DNA of 64,000 bases, taken from positions 4,278,001 through 4,342,000 of the forward strand of contig CM065323.1 in the NCBI GenBank assembly GCA_033032175.1, in the 5' to 3' direction. Source of the stretch: Saturnia japonica (lineage: Eukaryota; Arthropoda; Insecta; Lepidoptera; Saturniidae). The position numbers were made by a program, and so were the translations under genes. The notes beneath the pieces are model-generated. The model searched no databases, was not told where the DNA came from, and saw only the letters and a program-made list of their open reading frames with translations. Positions 47,098 to 60,520 of this stretch are shown piece after piece (within the stretch, counting starts at the first letter, position 1; each line of letters starts with the position of its first letter).

Positions 47098-50000
47098 TTT
47101 TTAATGTTCTCGATTTAGGATTCCATGTATTTTTTACATTAACTATAAATCTTTAATCGGCTTATACAATTTTAGTTTAGCATACAATGCTAAGAATTTT
47201 ATTGTAGAAAACTGGCTTTTTAGTAACATTTATTGTAGTATTCGCCAGTTATTGGAATTAGCATGCTTTTATTCTATAGTGACGTTGTATATCTGTCTAC
47301 ATACATGTTTTGAATTTTTTAATGAATATGAGGATAGATGATATCCATAACATGTTACTATTACTTATCATTAATATTGATTTAGCGTTTTAGGAGAACC
47401 AAATCTGATCACTGTCTAATTCGTGCACTACAACATCTTCCGTCTCTCTCTTACGCTCGGTTTACGTAAACACACGATTTGCACGGTGGAGTAATATCTA
47501 TTTCCGTGGGTGAAAAGTATTTTTAGTCGCAGTCTCCTCTCTCCTTTGTTGCGTGAAAAGTTTGCACGGTTTTTGTTTATTTTTATTTATATGATTTGTG
47601 TCTTAGACATTCCTACTTTGGCATGTGTATATTTATGTTAATAATATTTGATTTGTTCATGTCTTCGTTGAACTTTGATAGGGTTGTGAATTTTTGAAAA
47701 TGGCAAGTAATGTACGATGTGTAGGATAGTCGTAGATCTTTAAAAAGTTACCCAGACTCAATGTATAGCTTATAATTATTATAGTCTACCTTAACTATTG
47801 TTTAGCAATAAAGCTACTGCTTAATTTGAGGATTTTAAGATCACATTTTGCGTATTCTAATTATGCCTACACTCTAACTATTTGCATTAGGTATTTTTTT
47901 AAATATTTTTCTTTAAACATTGCGTGTTATTGATTCTCTGTTAGAAATATTATAGCTAAACATGGAATACATCACATACAATCAAGCACCTGAAAAGTAA
48001 TGAGAAGAATGGTTTTGTATTGATATTACCTCAGTATTGGAGTGTTCGGAAACCGCGTCGACCGATGTGGGTTGAAATCCTATAATGAGGCTGAAGACAT
48101 CGTTATTAAACCATAGAATGGTGGTCGGACATTTTCTGATATTCTCCTGGCTAGCTAGCACATTTGGAAATCAGTCGCCAATTACCTATGTGTTTCGACA
48201 GCTGAACTTGAGAGTCAGGTTTTCTAAGCTTAACTTGACCACACGACACTTAAAATCAGATGAGATCGTGGTAAATGCCAAACCTGTAAAATATAGAAAG
48301 TTTAGCTACTACATTTACGGCTTCTTCTAGAGCGTCTGATTCGAAATAGACACGGATATTCATCGACGGTTGTTGGCGTCATAGCTGCATTCAAATACCA
48401 CGACAAACCTTTTAGTAACAGGACCTAAAATCTGGCAGATTTGGAAACGCGGCGCAAAGAACTAAGCCATTCTGACGGATTTATAACCGTTTCGATTATG
48501 GTGCGATCATTTCGGGTTATACCTGGCACGAGTTATCAAATCAATTACCATAATATTCGTTCTTAGATTAATATCATTACTCGTTAATTTAAAATAAGGG
48601 TCCATCCACTCGGACCGAGTACAATGGCAGCACAATACAAATACAATGTTCCATCGGCGAAAAAGCGGCGCGGCGCAGCGTCTAGACGTCCTCATTACAG
48701 ACCTCCCGAGCGCTGCCACCACCTTCTCTCCTCCCCCGCCACCCGCTGGAATCTTCTTCCCCCTCTCGCCAGGCGCCTGAACACTCGGCACTCGAAAATG
48801 TTTAATGAAATTATGCCTTTTTAATATATAATGTGGAATGTCTGTTTCTCTTTGAATTTCAGTTAGATTGGTTTGAACGTTTGCCTGTTGGTATAGAACC
48901 TGCGGTTGAGCATTGCTTGGGTCGGTATGGTTAGGATGGTGGGGCTATAGCAAGCAGCATTACACGTGGGCTTACGCTAAGGATTAAATTTGATATTTAT
49001 TTAAAAATTTACTGTGTAACTCAAGTTTTTTTTTTTTTTTTAGTAACAAGTAGGTATTAATAAACACATGAGTATTTGAATACAATGTGGTGTCAAAGTT
49101 TCCAAACGATCGTTGAAAAACCTTTGGTGTTTGCAGATTTTTAACGAACAATTATGTTTTTATTTATATAGAAGATTGTTTTAACTACTATTTTATACTA
49201 ATAGCTATAAATGTCTGTTTCAATTATTTTTTTTGTAATTTGTAGGAACAATATATGTGCAACGCAGATACATATTTATATGTAAAAAATTAAATAATAA
49301 TATTCTTATTCACTAAATTCAATTTGAAAAAGGTAATAATCTTGTTTTACGATTTACAATGTTTCTGGTATTTTCGTCTCCTGCAAACATTAATTGCACG
49401 GGTGTCTTATATAAAACAATGTTAAGAAATTATAAGCAGTCTAAATAAGTACATAACTACATAGGTAAGGTATAATAAATCACTAATAAGAAAGGGTACA
49501 CAGCATATAATCAGATGTCTCGTACATAGGTAGAAAAACATAAATCAACAGCAAAGCAAATACAAAAATTCAAAGTTTCTCTAGTATATACGGATACTGT
49601 AAATTATTATTTTCTATATAAATAGAAATACATTTTTGTTTATGTCAGAAAATGTGTAAACTAATCCTGTTATAAACTCACCAATCAGTTGCAAAAAGCG
49701 TTTATTTTTCGATCGCGACCCGCGAAATTCGACCGCTTACACAGTCATTGACTCGGAGGCTGATATGGTTCGATGACTCGTCTACGGGTCTAAAGCATTC
49801 GCTACATAGTCTCTAATACGAAATACGTTTTTTTAAATTGACAGTAGCACGATGACGGCCTCCATGTTGACCTTGTCGTTCGTTGTAACAAACTGGTTTG
49901 CAGTGATAGCCTTTTAATTCAATTAATGTCCGAAGTATCAGTTATATACTTCCTTGCAATACATTTTTGCTATTGGTCGTTGAAACCGGTTCAGTACTCG

Positions 50001-53000
50001 TGTATACGGATCACATTTTTTGGTAGTGACTTATAATAAGACTAAAATAACTGAGATCGGAACGATGGGTTAAATTATTAATACTACTGATCGCGAAAGA
50101 TCCCAAAAATTGCAAATAAATCTATCGACACGCACCTTCGAGCATGTTTAGCGGATGCATTAAAAATTCAGTTTCATTTAAATGCTAAGGCTGTTCACAT
50201 CTTTAAAAAAATGTTAACTCAAACACCTTTTCCCACAGGAATTGAGAAGCGTTAATCGTGACGTAATAATTGACGGAATCAACAAAGGTTAATTATCATT
50301 CTAACACATTTCTTCTTTACTTAAGTTCTTATTCTTACGATGTTACGATATAGTTTGGTAAAAGTGTACAAAGTCCCGCGATAGTCCCTAATGATCGAGT
50401 TTGTATTACTTTTCTCCCGCCTATCGTAGATACGCGACCCTTGTCTGTACGTCCTACTCGTGCCCGGTTTACACCCTTCGCGTGAACTCCAGGCCGTTGA
50501 CTCGTTCGTAAAGTAGACGCTGCCACCAGGTGGTAAAACAGTATCGAAATTATTGCTCCCCTTAATCTCTTTCATCGTATGATATTGTTCTTTTATTTGT
50601 AATTTGACGCTGATGGTAGAGTATGTTCACCCTAGATGGAACTTAAGTGAATATGAAAGAATCTCGCAATACTATATAATGTTTGATATGCTTTTTTTTT
50701 AAATTAGTATTCATCTTTATGCAGTTTACTTTCACAGCCGTTACCTCTTTATCGTTTATATATATGTATATATATTTGTTTGTATTTGTAAGATGTGTTG
50801 CAATATTGGAAGTATAATTATTATTATTGGATCTTTATTATTTGACAGATAAAGTAATAGGTGTTAAGATAAAGTTCCATACAAATATATTCTATAGAAG
50901 TTGAAGTAAAACAAGCTTTCGTAATCCTGTCATTTTTCCTGTATTGCGGAAATGCCGAATAAGAGATATGTCCGTGCGTCATTTTTCCTCGAGGAAGTTA
51001 TTACCTTTTGTTCTGCACACCACTTAACAAGTTTGAGGAAAATAAGGTTTATATACAAATGTTATGTTTACTTAGAAGGATTATCACAGGAAAGTGACGA
51101 ACAATTTATGTGATGAAATAGATTGGATTTCAATAGGAAATTCTGATGATTCATAACAAGAATGTTCGTCAGAGAACCTATATACAGTATAAATACAGAT
51201 CACCGAAAAAGTGAAGAGGCAAAGTAAGCCGTTCATATCTGTCAGAAATCTAACTACAATGGCAATAGAGAAGTTTTCAAATGGTTATCGTTCTGACAAA
51301 GGTTTTGTAGGGTGTTCCAAAGCTATATGAAGAGAAGACTTGAGAAATGCAGCTGGAAATAACTGAATTCCTAAAGTATAGTATTGAGAACAACAAAGAC
51401 CTATAATATTGGATCGATTGTGGTTAATGATTAAGTTCATTCATATTGGACTAACGCTACCGACTCGATTTTAAAGAGGAATAAAAACAAATACCATGGT
51501 GAAATAGGAAACCTATATATTATACATTATTTGTGGAATACATATTTTAAAAAAAAAACGAGTTAGTAAAAGATTTGTTTTAGAAATCATCTTTCTAGAC
51601 TAGCAATATTAGTGACGAATGCTGATAGATAATTTAGAGTTTATAGAATTTATTTAACGTGTAATTGTTACTTTTACAAATAATTACATAGTTAATAATT
51701 GTATTTTTATATACTACCTTAACATTTTCCTAAATTTAAGTTTTCAATAAACACAATACTATTGCGTCTACAGCGGTACTTATAGCCCAGTCATGAGTTG
51801 ATTATCTTAACAAATATGATGTTACGAGACCCAAGATGGAGGCTTAATTTTACCCTTCCAAGGTTTTAGAAAGAACATTTGAAACCAGAAATCGGACATC
51901 AATATAGCGTGATACTATTACAAGAGGACATAGTTGCAACTTTAAGTTTAATATTTTTAGATAAGCGAAATACTAAAGAATGCACTCATTGGTTGCATCA
52001 TCATATTTCCCATTACTGAGAACTTGGATTCGTTGTATAGTTCCTGGTATAGGTCTGCGTTCTTCTGAACGGCCTCAAAATACGTTCTTACTAAATCGTC
52101 ATCGCCACGATTTGTTTACTTTGAAAATATGATTGACCACCATAATAAAATTGTGCTACTACCTACTATAGAAAAATCAAGAAGCAATAATTGAATCTTC
52201 AGATGTCACTTGCACACAACGTTTTGTCATCGATGGCCTGTGTTCGAGTAAAGGGGGATTGTGTACATTTGTCAGGGTTAGCTGGTTACCCGGCGCGGAG
52301 TGTCCTTTCGTCCGGGCGGAGCCGCGCGTTCGCCTTCGCCCTACTTCGCCCCACATCGGCGTGGCGTGGCGGGGGCGTTGACTCCCGTGCCTCACGTACG
52401 CGATTTATGATCATCACATAAATACGAACAGCATGTGCGGTAAAATCATCTATTACTCATATATTAATAATATGATGTATATTTGTATAGTTATGCGCAT
52501 GATACGAGTGTTCGAGTAGGTCGCGACCATCTATGTACTCATCGCATTTCAAGATCAGATACGTTTACTTGACCTATATCTATTACGTCACACCGACTAC
52601 GTATTGGTTTATCGTGATTTATCTAAACTGGTATGATGACAATAGTAACAGCAGATAACAGCGAGAGAGCAAAACTATGACGCGAACGAGTATACGTAGA
52701 TACATAAATATGCATAAATACTGGATTTATGAATGGATAAATTACTCCATGAATAAAGATAGTTGATTTGCGGGAATATTTGACAACCCTAGTTTACTAT
52801 ACATAAAAACCGTTACGTAGTCATTTCGAGAATCAAGTTTTTATTCATCCTAAAAAAAGGATTGGCCCATAAGTTAAAGTAAAACAAGCGTCCTCTCAAA
52901 GAGTTAACAAAATAACCTACCAATTCTCGATTAAAAATTCTCAATTCTCCGCATAGCCTTTCCTTCTTACCTCCTTGACGTTTCCAGTTTATTAATTGAT

Positions 53001-53514
53001 AATAGTTATTCCCGTGACTGGGATACTTTAGAATCACACAAATGTTTTAATGCCCTAATTATGTCACATTGCGGTCACACTAGGAGTATATCTTAATTTG
53101 CGAACAAATATTGTTGTACGAAACGACAATGTTGGATATTGAAGAAAAAAAAAAACGTCGAATCGCGTGCCAAGTTATTACGAGCAATGACTCTGTAATG
53201 TCTGCAGTGTAGTACGTACAAATGGAGATTCATATCTGAGTTTTGCGAGCGCTTGTTAATTCCGCTTTGATGATATGTTGCGCTTCAGGAACCAGGATAA
53301 CTGACCTGTTGCTTGCTTGTATTCACCGGTTACCATCTTATCTTATTAACACACGACTTTGTAATTGTTTCAATTATGTTAAATTTTAAACAATATCTTG
53401 TTTAATATTACCCGAATGTAACATGTATTCGGTAGGTTTTGATACAGTTTTTGATAAAGCGTTGAATTATTACCGAAATAACAAATAAAAGGAAATAAGT
53501 TTGCATGCAGGTTA
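47098..53514. other. Long intronic stretch, no gene; GC-rich patches
   Basis: GC-rich patches stand out at 48640-48800 (AAGCGGCGCGGCGCAGCG) and 52270-52410 (GGCGTGGCGTGGCGGGGGCG). The ORFs over them are open on both strands because of composition. The forward ORF 48085-48330 (81 codons) is unrecognised. T/A runs occur at 49027 and 51548. Confidence 0.4.
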
Positions 53515-53904
53515 TCTATATTAAGAAATCAGTTGTTCTGTCTGTACAGTTAATATCTTTTTAAAATTTCCCGATAGGCATACTATATGAACGAAACTGA
53601 TCATGAATATGCCATTACAAAAAAAACATTTGTCTGTTTGTATTCTTGTCTTATGTCATCGGTCGATTGATGTGGTATAAGAAATATCAATATTGCTTTT
53701 AGAAATGGTAAAAAAAAAAAACAATAATTATTTTCGTTGATTCGTAACCGATTTTGATGAAAATTGTATACGGAATTACATGCCATTCCTCAATTGATAC
53801 GGCATACGAATTGTCAACAATATGAGTATAAATAGAACTACGGGTTGAAAATAACTACTGCGTAGTAACAAACGCGTGCGGGGAGCCGCGGGCACATCGC
53901 TCGT
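53515..53904 (+). mobile_element. Helitron (~390 bp)
   Basis: It starts TCTATATTAAGAAATCAGTT and ends GCGTGCGGGGAGCCGCGGGC then ACATCGCTCGT. It shares TTTCCCGATAGGCATACTAT and AATTTTGATGAAAATTGTA-type blocks with 38027-38466 (TCCCGATATGCATACTATAT). Confidence 0.7.
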
Positions 53905-56014
53905 TCTGTTGTACAAATCGTAAATTGATGATAAGTGATCAATGTAAACAATAGCGACTGAGAGAAAGCTATTTTTATTTTTCTGTAACTTCTTTGACTA
54001 TACAAAAAAAATAAAAAAAGTAATTTAAAGGCTAGTAGTACACGCAAGAAATTTATTTATTCTAAATTCAACTTTGTCACTTTTTACACTACAAGCTTTT
54101 AAAATTATTGAAATATTGAATACTTAATAGGTTTTTCAAAATGTTTTTTTTTTTTTTTTTCTCAGAAAACCCTTTTATTTTTGATATCCATATCATAGGG
54201 GTGTGTAAAAAATAATAACTTGATGTAAGTACTACGAGAACGAAATCGCAGGCAAAACCTTTTAGACTACCGTTTATTTGGGTATCATTGTCCATAACAA
54301 GCGAAGTATAGTTTAACAGAAAATATTCAATGTGCACAGTGAACGCCTTTAATCAATAAACTATACGGATGTCTGCTGACCCATATAGTACTTCATCCGT
54401 AAAGTATCAAACGACACGATGAGAACAATGTTGTTTTATGTTTGGAATTGTTACAACATGTCTGCCGTGCGTATCATTATTCTTCACTAAATTATTGATT
54501 TTAAATCGTTTGTAATTATGCAAAATTTAAATTAGGTTAGTATTTTTTTAATTCAACTGCTAAAATATAAATGTGCAAACATTGTAAAATGTTGGTTTTG
54601 TCTAAATTTAATGTGAAATTAATATGGAAATGTTATACCCATTTCTAATAATCAAAAATTTTTTCATACTTACCTATACACGTCAGTAATTATACCTCCT
54701 TGGTGCAGTAACACAAATATTTAATTAAAAATGTTATCCCGCGCGCGAATAACATGATGAAATTAGCCATCAATGTTAATAATGTGAAAAGCATTAACTG
54801 TTTTTTTTAAATTGTTCAAAAATAAATTAACGTTATAGAAATTAACTAAGTTTATTTTGTTTAAAGTAATGTTTATTTACAAATCGTTTATTGATTATGA
54901 AACAAATAACAAAGGTCATAAAATAGAACAACCTCAAAAATTTGAACATCGGCGCGTCGTACCTAACAAGCGATTTATCTATCAACAAAAAGTGTTTGTC
55001 ATTTTATGTCTCATTTAGCTAGGACAATAATGTGGCGGTTCTAACTTTTTGTTGATTGATCGCGTACTCTGATCTTGGAAATAAGTACGCTTTAGATATA
55101 CATATTTTAATTCGAATATTCCTATTTAATTACGTTTCATTTGACTTCGGTATAAACCCAGCTACATTATGACTAAATACGGAATTCTCATTCATTATTT
55201 ATGCAACGAAGTCGAAAACCATTAAAATTCGGAAACAGTCGCTCACGTATTCTTTTAACAATACGATAATTAACAACTTGAATATAGTATCCGTGACGTT
55301 GGGTTTTTGTGAGACTTTTGAATATTATTTCGAAATTAGGTATAATTAAAAAAAAATTTTAGAACAATGTGTCTGTTTCTCAAGCTCAAAAAGTAGTTAC
55401 AATTATGATCAATAAAATTAACATTGAAGGCTCAGTAACAGCCAATCAACCAGGTGTTTACAATGAACCTGTGATTTCCATCAAGGAAAATCTCATGATA
55501 AATTTATAGCACGCATAGGACATTTCCTTGTGTTCACGAGCTTCTTGTTATCCTCAAAATGTAAATTTTTCGTCGTAAAGCACTTATTGGCGGTCATTTC
55601 CTTTTTGCGGCTAACCGAGCCAGTTCTGTTTCTAGGCTGACCATGTGGACTGTCTTTGGTTCCACAGTCACTTAAAAATGAGCAAAAAAATATGTTTTCT
55701 TGATTTCGAGTATTACTTTTATTTCTATCTCTAATAATGCAACACTCCTGACATATTGACGGTAGAAAGGCATTTGCTATATGCACGCTAGACGGTAGTC
55801 TTCCACTGTCTTTTTCCTTTTATATTTACTTTGTAATTAAAGAAAAATATATTTTCAATTGATATAATTCGATAGATTTATGAAGTATAATTGTTTAATT
55901 CTAAGTTGAATGGGTATTGCACACTACATAATGTGTGACCCGGATAATTTATTTCATCATCATTCATTATATTTATTTCATGATCAATACTTTGATATTC
56001 GGTCAAAACAAGAC
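53905..56014. other. No recognised gene
   Basis: T-runs occur at 54143-54160. A reverse ORF at 55493-55786 (97 codons) has a polar, Cys- and Lys-rich composition less obviously AT-driven than most here, but no motif and no second exon. I leave it unassigned. Confidence 0.4.
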
Positions 56015-56233
56015 AATTAAAAAAAACAATTTTAATTACTTCGAGGTGTTCTTTGATTTGGTGTATCTTCGATGTCGAAAGCCAATGAAAACGGGACTAC
56101 ACCTTTGAGATATCCTGTTTTCAACGATAAAAGAATCTAAATATTTTCATAAACAACAAAGCTATGCCTGATCATCCATAAACAAAATATTCAATCGAAT
56201 TGAGAACCTGCTAATTTTTTTGAAGCCGGTAAA
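56015..56233 (-). repeat. Interspersed repeat family A, copy 6
   Basis: A reversed copy with ACAATTTTAATTACTTCGAG, GCCAATGAAAACGGGAC and a TTTTTTTGAAGCCGGTA end. Confidence 0.72.
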
Positions 56234-56394
56234 AAAGTGTAAGAGAGTAATAGAAATTACGATAGAGAGCTTGCGTAAAATTTGCGAAAGTGGAAATAAA
56301 TTTGTCAAAATTTTAATTTCTAGTTAAACACAACTTGATCGCTTGTATGTCTGATATGAGTTTAAAGTTGTATATAGTTGATACAGAGTTGTTA

Positions 56395-56600
56395 GCAGCA
56401 CGTGTGTTGTGTCATAGAGCGCATACGATCGGTGTCGTCTGTGTTGTGTTTTTATTGTGTTGATGAGACGAAATGAATCACAGGGCGCGACGCAGCGCGT
56501 TGTTCAAGGCGACATTGAGCCGGTTTATTTAGGACGATACCGATATACGTGACACATGGTGCTCGGCCGCTGAGGCGACCGCGAAGCACTCTTGGGTTTT
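56395..56600. promoter_or_regulatory. CpG-rich block ~2.3 kb upstream of the last lilli exon here
   Basis: GGGCGCGACGCAGCGCGTTG and TGCTCGGCCGCTGAGGCGAC stand out from AT-rich flanks. A short frame from ATG 56473 stops after about 18 codons and has no matching splice phase. Possible alternative promoter or enhancer; no direct evidence. Confidence 0.25.
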
Positions 56601-57596
56601 TCTTTTTTTGTTTAATTGCCTACCATTTACATGTACTTATATGTAATCATACTTGGATCCAAATATTTTACAATAGCTTATTGAATAATTTAATTGATTT
56701 ACTAGTTGCATAGTTGGTTGTCTAGTATTCTTTTTATCTGAAATATTAGAGGGCTGTTTTTTACTTTTTTAAATTATAAGTTTACCATTACTGCTTGGCT
56801 TCTATGAAAAAGCGTGATGATATATAAAACAGATTATTCTGTGAAAAGTTCTCCTGCCAATGAAAGTCTCGTAAATATATCGGTTAAGCTTTTATGGAGA
56901 TTAGCCCGAAGAAACAAATAGAAAGACGAAAATTTAGTAAAGCGCACTTTAATTTTATTTATTTATTTAGATGTATGTAATTACTTTCAAGGGTAAATAA
57001 ATATAATTCCATAGGGAATTTCATTAAATTATGTAGTAACGTAAAGAAATAGCTACATATTAGATAATGTTCATTAATTAATAGTAAATATTTAAGTATT
57101 TTAAATAATACATATTATGTTCATATCTCGCTTTTTAATTCGTTGGTGTAAGTAAAATAATTACATTAATCACTTCTTAATGGGTACCTGTTTGTGTTAT
57201 CTTATAAGACCTTGGGTTTTATCGTGCGTAATTTTACACAAAAATGTCTCCTCAACACTGGTGTGCTTGGTGCCTAGTACTTAATATTTCTTAATTTAAT
57301 TTCTTAAATATCTTTATATTTTATACAGGTTGGATTTTTGAGACAGGGTATGAATGAGACACACGAAAACTTTCTGAGGAGACTGTTTTAACTTTTGGAG
57401 ATATTTTGATCGGCATTAACAGTTTTTTTTTTAAATGTTCCATCAGCAAGAAAATGTGTAATTTACAATAAAACTTTTTTTCATGCAAACTGATCCTGTT
57501 TCTTAAATGTACAGCGGTTCAGTTTCTGCGCTGATGAACCAGTCAGTTGCAAGAGAGGTAGGTAGGTTCGAATGAATAAAATCTATCGGACCAACT
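56601..57596. other. AT-rich DNA, nothing recognised
   Basis: The sequence from 57329 (TACAGGTTGGATTTTTGAGA) through the hAT insertion to about 58700 reads like one older repeat into which the hAT-like element inserted, but no second copy exists in the window. Confidence 0.35.
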
Positions 57597-58566
57597 TAGG
57601 GATGAGCAAGAAAAATCGGTTAATAACCAATTAATTTAATATAAAAATAAATTTTTTTAATCGATTTTTTTCACGGTGTATTTTTTGTTAATGTCTCTAA
57701 CGTCATTTTAATTGTGACAATAACTAAACAATCACCCTTCTTCTTCTTCTTCCTAACTTGGAAACTAGTCCTTTTTATTGAAAACCATTACTGCCATTAT
57801 CAAGTGAATATAGTGTCCTGTTTTAGAACGATTTCAGTATCTCAACAAGATGGTAGCTCCCTTATGGAATTTTCTAGGGAGTTTTTGTAACACCTCAAAA
57901 TGTATGCTTCCAGTTTATATGTATTTATAATCCATTTCACATGTGCACAAAAAGGAAAATCGCCACTAATATTTAAGTCAAAACCTAAGTTAATGAATTA
58001 AATTAAAAACCACAACATGTCACTTCAAAATCCCGCCAAAAACTCCAATCACCCATAAATATCCTAATTTGTAATGAAATAAAAGAGTTGCTTTTTTATT
58101 TATTATAGTATTTTTAATTGTGTTGAAAAGTATTATATAATACAAGTAATGGAACGCACCACCCACGCCTACTGAACTATTAACGCAGTGTATAAACAAT
58201 AATTATAATACTTTTAAAAGTTTAAAGAATATTTCCTACATAGAAAATCAAATTCCGAGGATATAAGTTTGTAAAATAATATGAAATTACAAGCATGACA
58301 AAATTTAGTACAAGAATGGGAATTCTCGGTTATTAACAATAACTTGTTTGCCTTTTTATTGAAATGTGTTAGTTGAAATTGATTATTTGATTAATAAAGT
58401 TATGATAAATGAATATTAAAGGTGCTTAATTCAATTTTTTAAGTGAACATGGAAAAAATTGATTATCTTTAATACAAAAAATCGATTAATGCAAAAAAAG
58501 ATTATTTTTAATAGATTTTATTACTTTTTAAAATAATCGATTTTTATTTTGAATTTAACATCTCTA
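57597..58566. mobile_element. Non-autonomous hAT-like element (970 bp) with 8-bp duplication
   Basis: GACCAACT is duplicated exactly at 57589-57596 and 58567-58574. The ends TAGGGATGAGC and, inverted, TAGAGATGTTA are short imperfect inverted repeats of the TA(G/A)GGATG type usual in insect hAT elements. The inside is very AT-rich, with inverted AATCGATTTTT-like segments near both ends and no transposase ORF. Confidence 0.8.
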
Positions 58567-58870
58567 GACCAACTGAGGTTTGAGAACCTACAAAAAATGC
58601 TAGAAATCGTCAAAAGCTTTTACCATACATTTCGTAGGAAATAATTGTAGCTTCGATAGCCATTTGCATGAAAAGAGACTCTAAGTTATATTTTTTTAAA
58701 TTAAACTTTTTATTATCTTTTTGGACGCTACCAAGTAGAATAATGATGTAGATGAAGATGTACTAAAACTCTGTGTTAGGTACAAAAAATAAATAAAAAG
58801 CGTATCTAAATTTATTATTTTAAAACCAAATTGTATGTAATTGAAAATAATATAAAATTAATCTTTCCAG

Positions 58871-58997
58871 GTGACAGGCAACAGGGACCGCGTCAGTCAA
58901 CAAATCCAGACGAAACTCGGCGATTACCACTTAGCGCAATGTTTTATCGACGACCAGTCGATTGGAATCTGCGCCGAGCCGCCGAGCCCTGCCCCAT
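58871..58997 (+). CDS. lilli: lilliputian-like AF4/FMR2 gene, coding exon (N-terminal homology)
   Basis: The exon follows an acceptor ATCTTTCCAG ending at 58870 and ends at a donor GTGAGT starting at 58998. It begins in phase 0, matching the phase 0 end of the exon at 35926, and gives 42 codons plus one base. The peptide runs VTGNRDRVSQQIQTKLGDY, then HLAQCFIDDQSIGI, then CAEPPSPAP. The pattern R-V...IQxxLGxY...FI directly after LFSAPFR is the conserved AF4/FMR2 N-terminal block, where vertebrate members have LFxEPYKV...RIQxMLGNY. Joined with the preceding exons it gives about 143 N-terminal residues. The remaining exons, including the transactivation and C-terminal homology domains, lie beyond the right edge; I found no further lilli exon in 59000-64000. 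Confidence 0.87.
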
Positions 58998-60039
58998 GTG
59001 AGTACTTACTTTATTTTATTAAAGTTTCATATGTTTAATAATAGATGGTGTTCTACCTATAATCATATATCCCATGGAAATTTAGCAGAAAAATCCTCGT
59101 TACCAGAATCGTTTTAGCGACATTGTTTGCAGTTTTACAGTTTTAACCGTGAGATCGTGCTAATATATAATTTATTGCAACTATGGTGACATTCGGATGT
59201 AGTTTTATGGAGGAGAAAAACGTGAATTATCCTGAATAGTAATATTGTTGTTATTTATTGTACGTGGAAGATAGATAAACGGTATTGATCATGTTATAAG
59301 AGATAATAATGGTCTAACATTAAATAATTGAAAAATAAGTTAGCAGACAAAAGTGCGTACTGTTGTAAAACTTTACGTAATAGACGAAATAATCTAATCT
59401 AATTCTAATTACAACAATCGAGGCATTCGATGATGTCAACGGATATAATAAATCAATAATCAATTAATCCTATAATGAAATAGGTAATTTGTTTATGAGC
59501 TGACATTTCGCAGTGATACTACATTTATAGTGGAAAAAAATTAATCTTATCTGTGGAACTGATTGTATCAATTGCACGATAAATGTCGGTTCGTTTTTTA
59601 ATTGCGTTGGCAGCCTTTGAATGGTTCAGCTGTTGAATATTTATTTCCATTGAGGATTTTCTCTATTGTGATTGGATGTTACTGATTTTTCGCTTGTTTT
59701 TGGTTTAATATATGTGTCATATCAAGAGGTCCAAAGAAAGGCAGAGGATAGGGCATAGTGGCAACTGCTCTATGCAATATTCCCAGTAAGTTAAATTCCT
59801 CGTTTATGTCTTTTCTTTGTGATTTTAAATAACAAAACTACATGCTTTTTTGGTTGTAGGATAGAAAAAAAAAAAAAAAATCTAATCTAATCTAAATGAC
59901 GTAATGTTTAAAGATAGTGTAAATATAAACCTAGAAAGGTACAATCAAGTCGCAACTGCCGCAACTAAGATTTTACCTGACAACAAATTCTCAACTAAAT
60001 GATATGGTAGCTAGCTTATGTAAGCATTAGAAAATTGCA

Positions 60040-60150
60040 GACCGGCATTACAGCGACCACCTGCGATGGATTGTTGATCTCTTGGTGGTCGTCATTTTTT
60101 AATTGTGCTGAACTTACTCTTCTGCGATAGTACCCTCAGTTTGCATTCTG
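60040..60150 (+). repeat. SINE-like family, copy 3
   Basis: CAGACCGGCATTACAGCGAC, GCGATGGATTGTTGATCTCT and TGGTGGTCGTCATTTTTTAA follow the family order. It lies 350 bases before copy 4. Confidence 0.65.
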
Positions 60151-60389
60151 CATTTTCAATAATCGAGAACTAACTCATGGTTATTGTATGATTCGACACC
60201 ACGGCCAAAGTACCTCTGAGCCATCATAGCTTTAAAGTTTAGAGAGATTTTATTACTTTTATAAAATCAAAGGTCTCTGCGGTCACGCAAAACAAGTGAA
60301 AGTAGAGATTATCTTCTTAAGGTACAAAAACTTCTTAAGGTACAAAAGCTTAATTGTTGGGTTCTTTAAGAGTAACGTGAAGAGATATT

Positions 60390-60520
60390 TATGCAGGCCG
60401 GCGTGACGGCGGTGACCGCCGATGGATTTAGATCTCTCGGTGGTCGCCGTTGTGTTTAGACTGTGCTGTGCTTACCATCAGGGAGAGTACCGTCAATGAG
60501 CCGCCGAGCAATTATTAAAA
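60390..60520 (+). repeat. SINE-like family, copy 4
   Basis: TGCAGGCCGGCGTGACGGCG, TCTCGGTGGTCGCCGTTGTG and GTGCTTACCATCAGGGAGAG, ending in an A run (60517-60524). It is the best preserved copy. Confidence 0.7.

Larger units (their letters stand above)
35927..58870 (+). other. Intron of the lilli-like gene (22.9 kb)
   Basis: The interval runs from GTAAGT at 35927 to TTTCCAG ending at 58870, phase 0. Both flanking exons are well supported. It contains several Helitrons, LINE ends, a hAT-like element and a few GC-rich islands. Confidence 0.8.

Noticed and set aside
48085..48330. Forward 81-codon ORF
   Set aside because: No motif, no splice partner, and no neighbouring coding sequence; unassigned.
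48507..48824. ORFs on both strands over a GC-rich patch
   Set aside because: Both strands are open because of composition; no conserved motif.
52177..52421. ORFs on both strands over a second GC-rich patch
   Set aside because: Mutually antisense and without motifs; more likely a CpG island.
55493..55786. Reverse 97-codon Cys/Lys-rich ORF
   Set aside because: The composition is suggestive, but there is no domain, second exon or repeat copy in the window.
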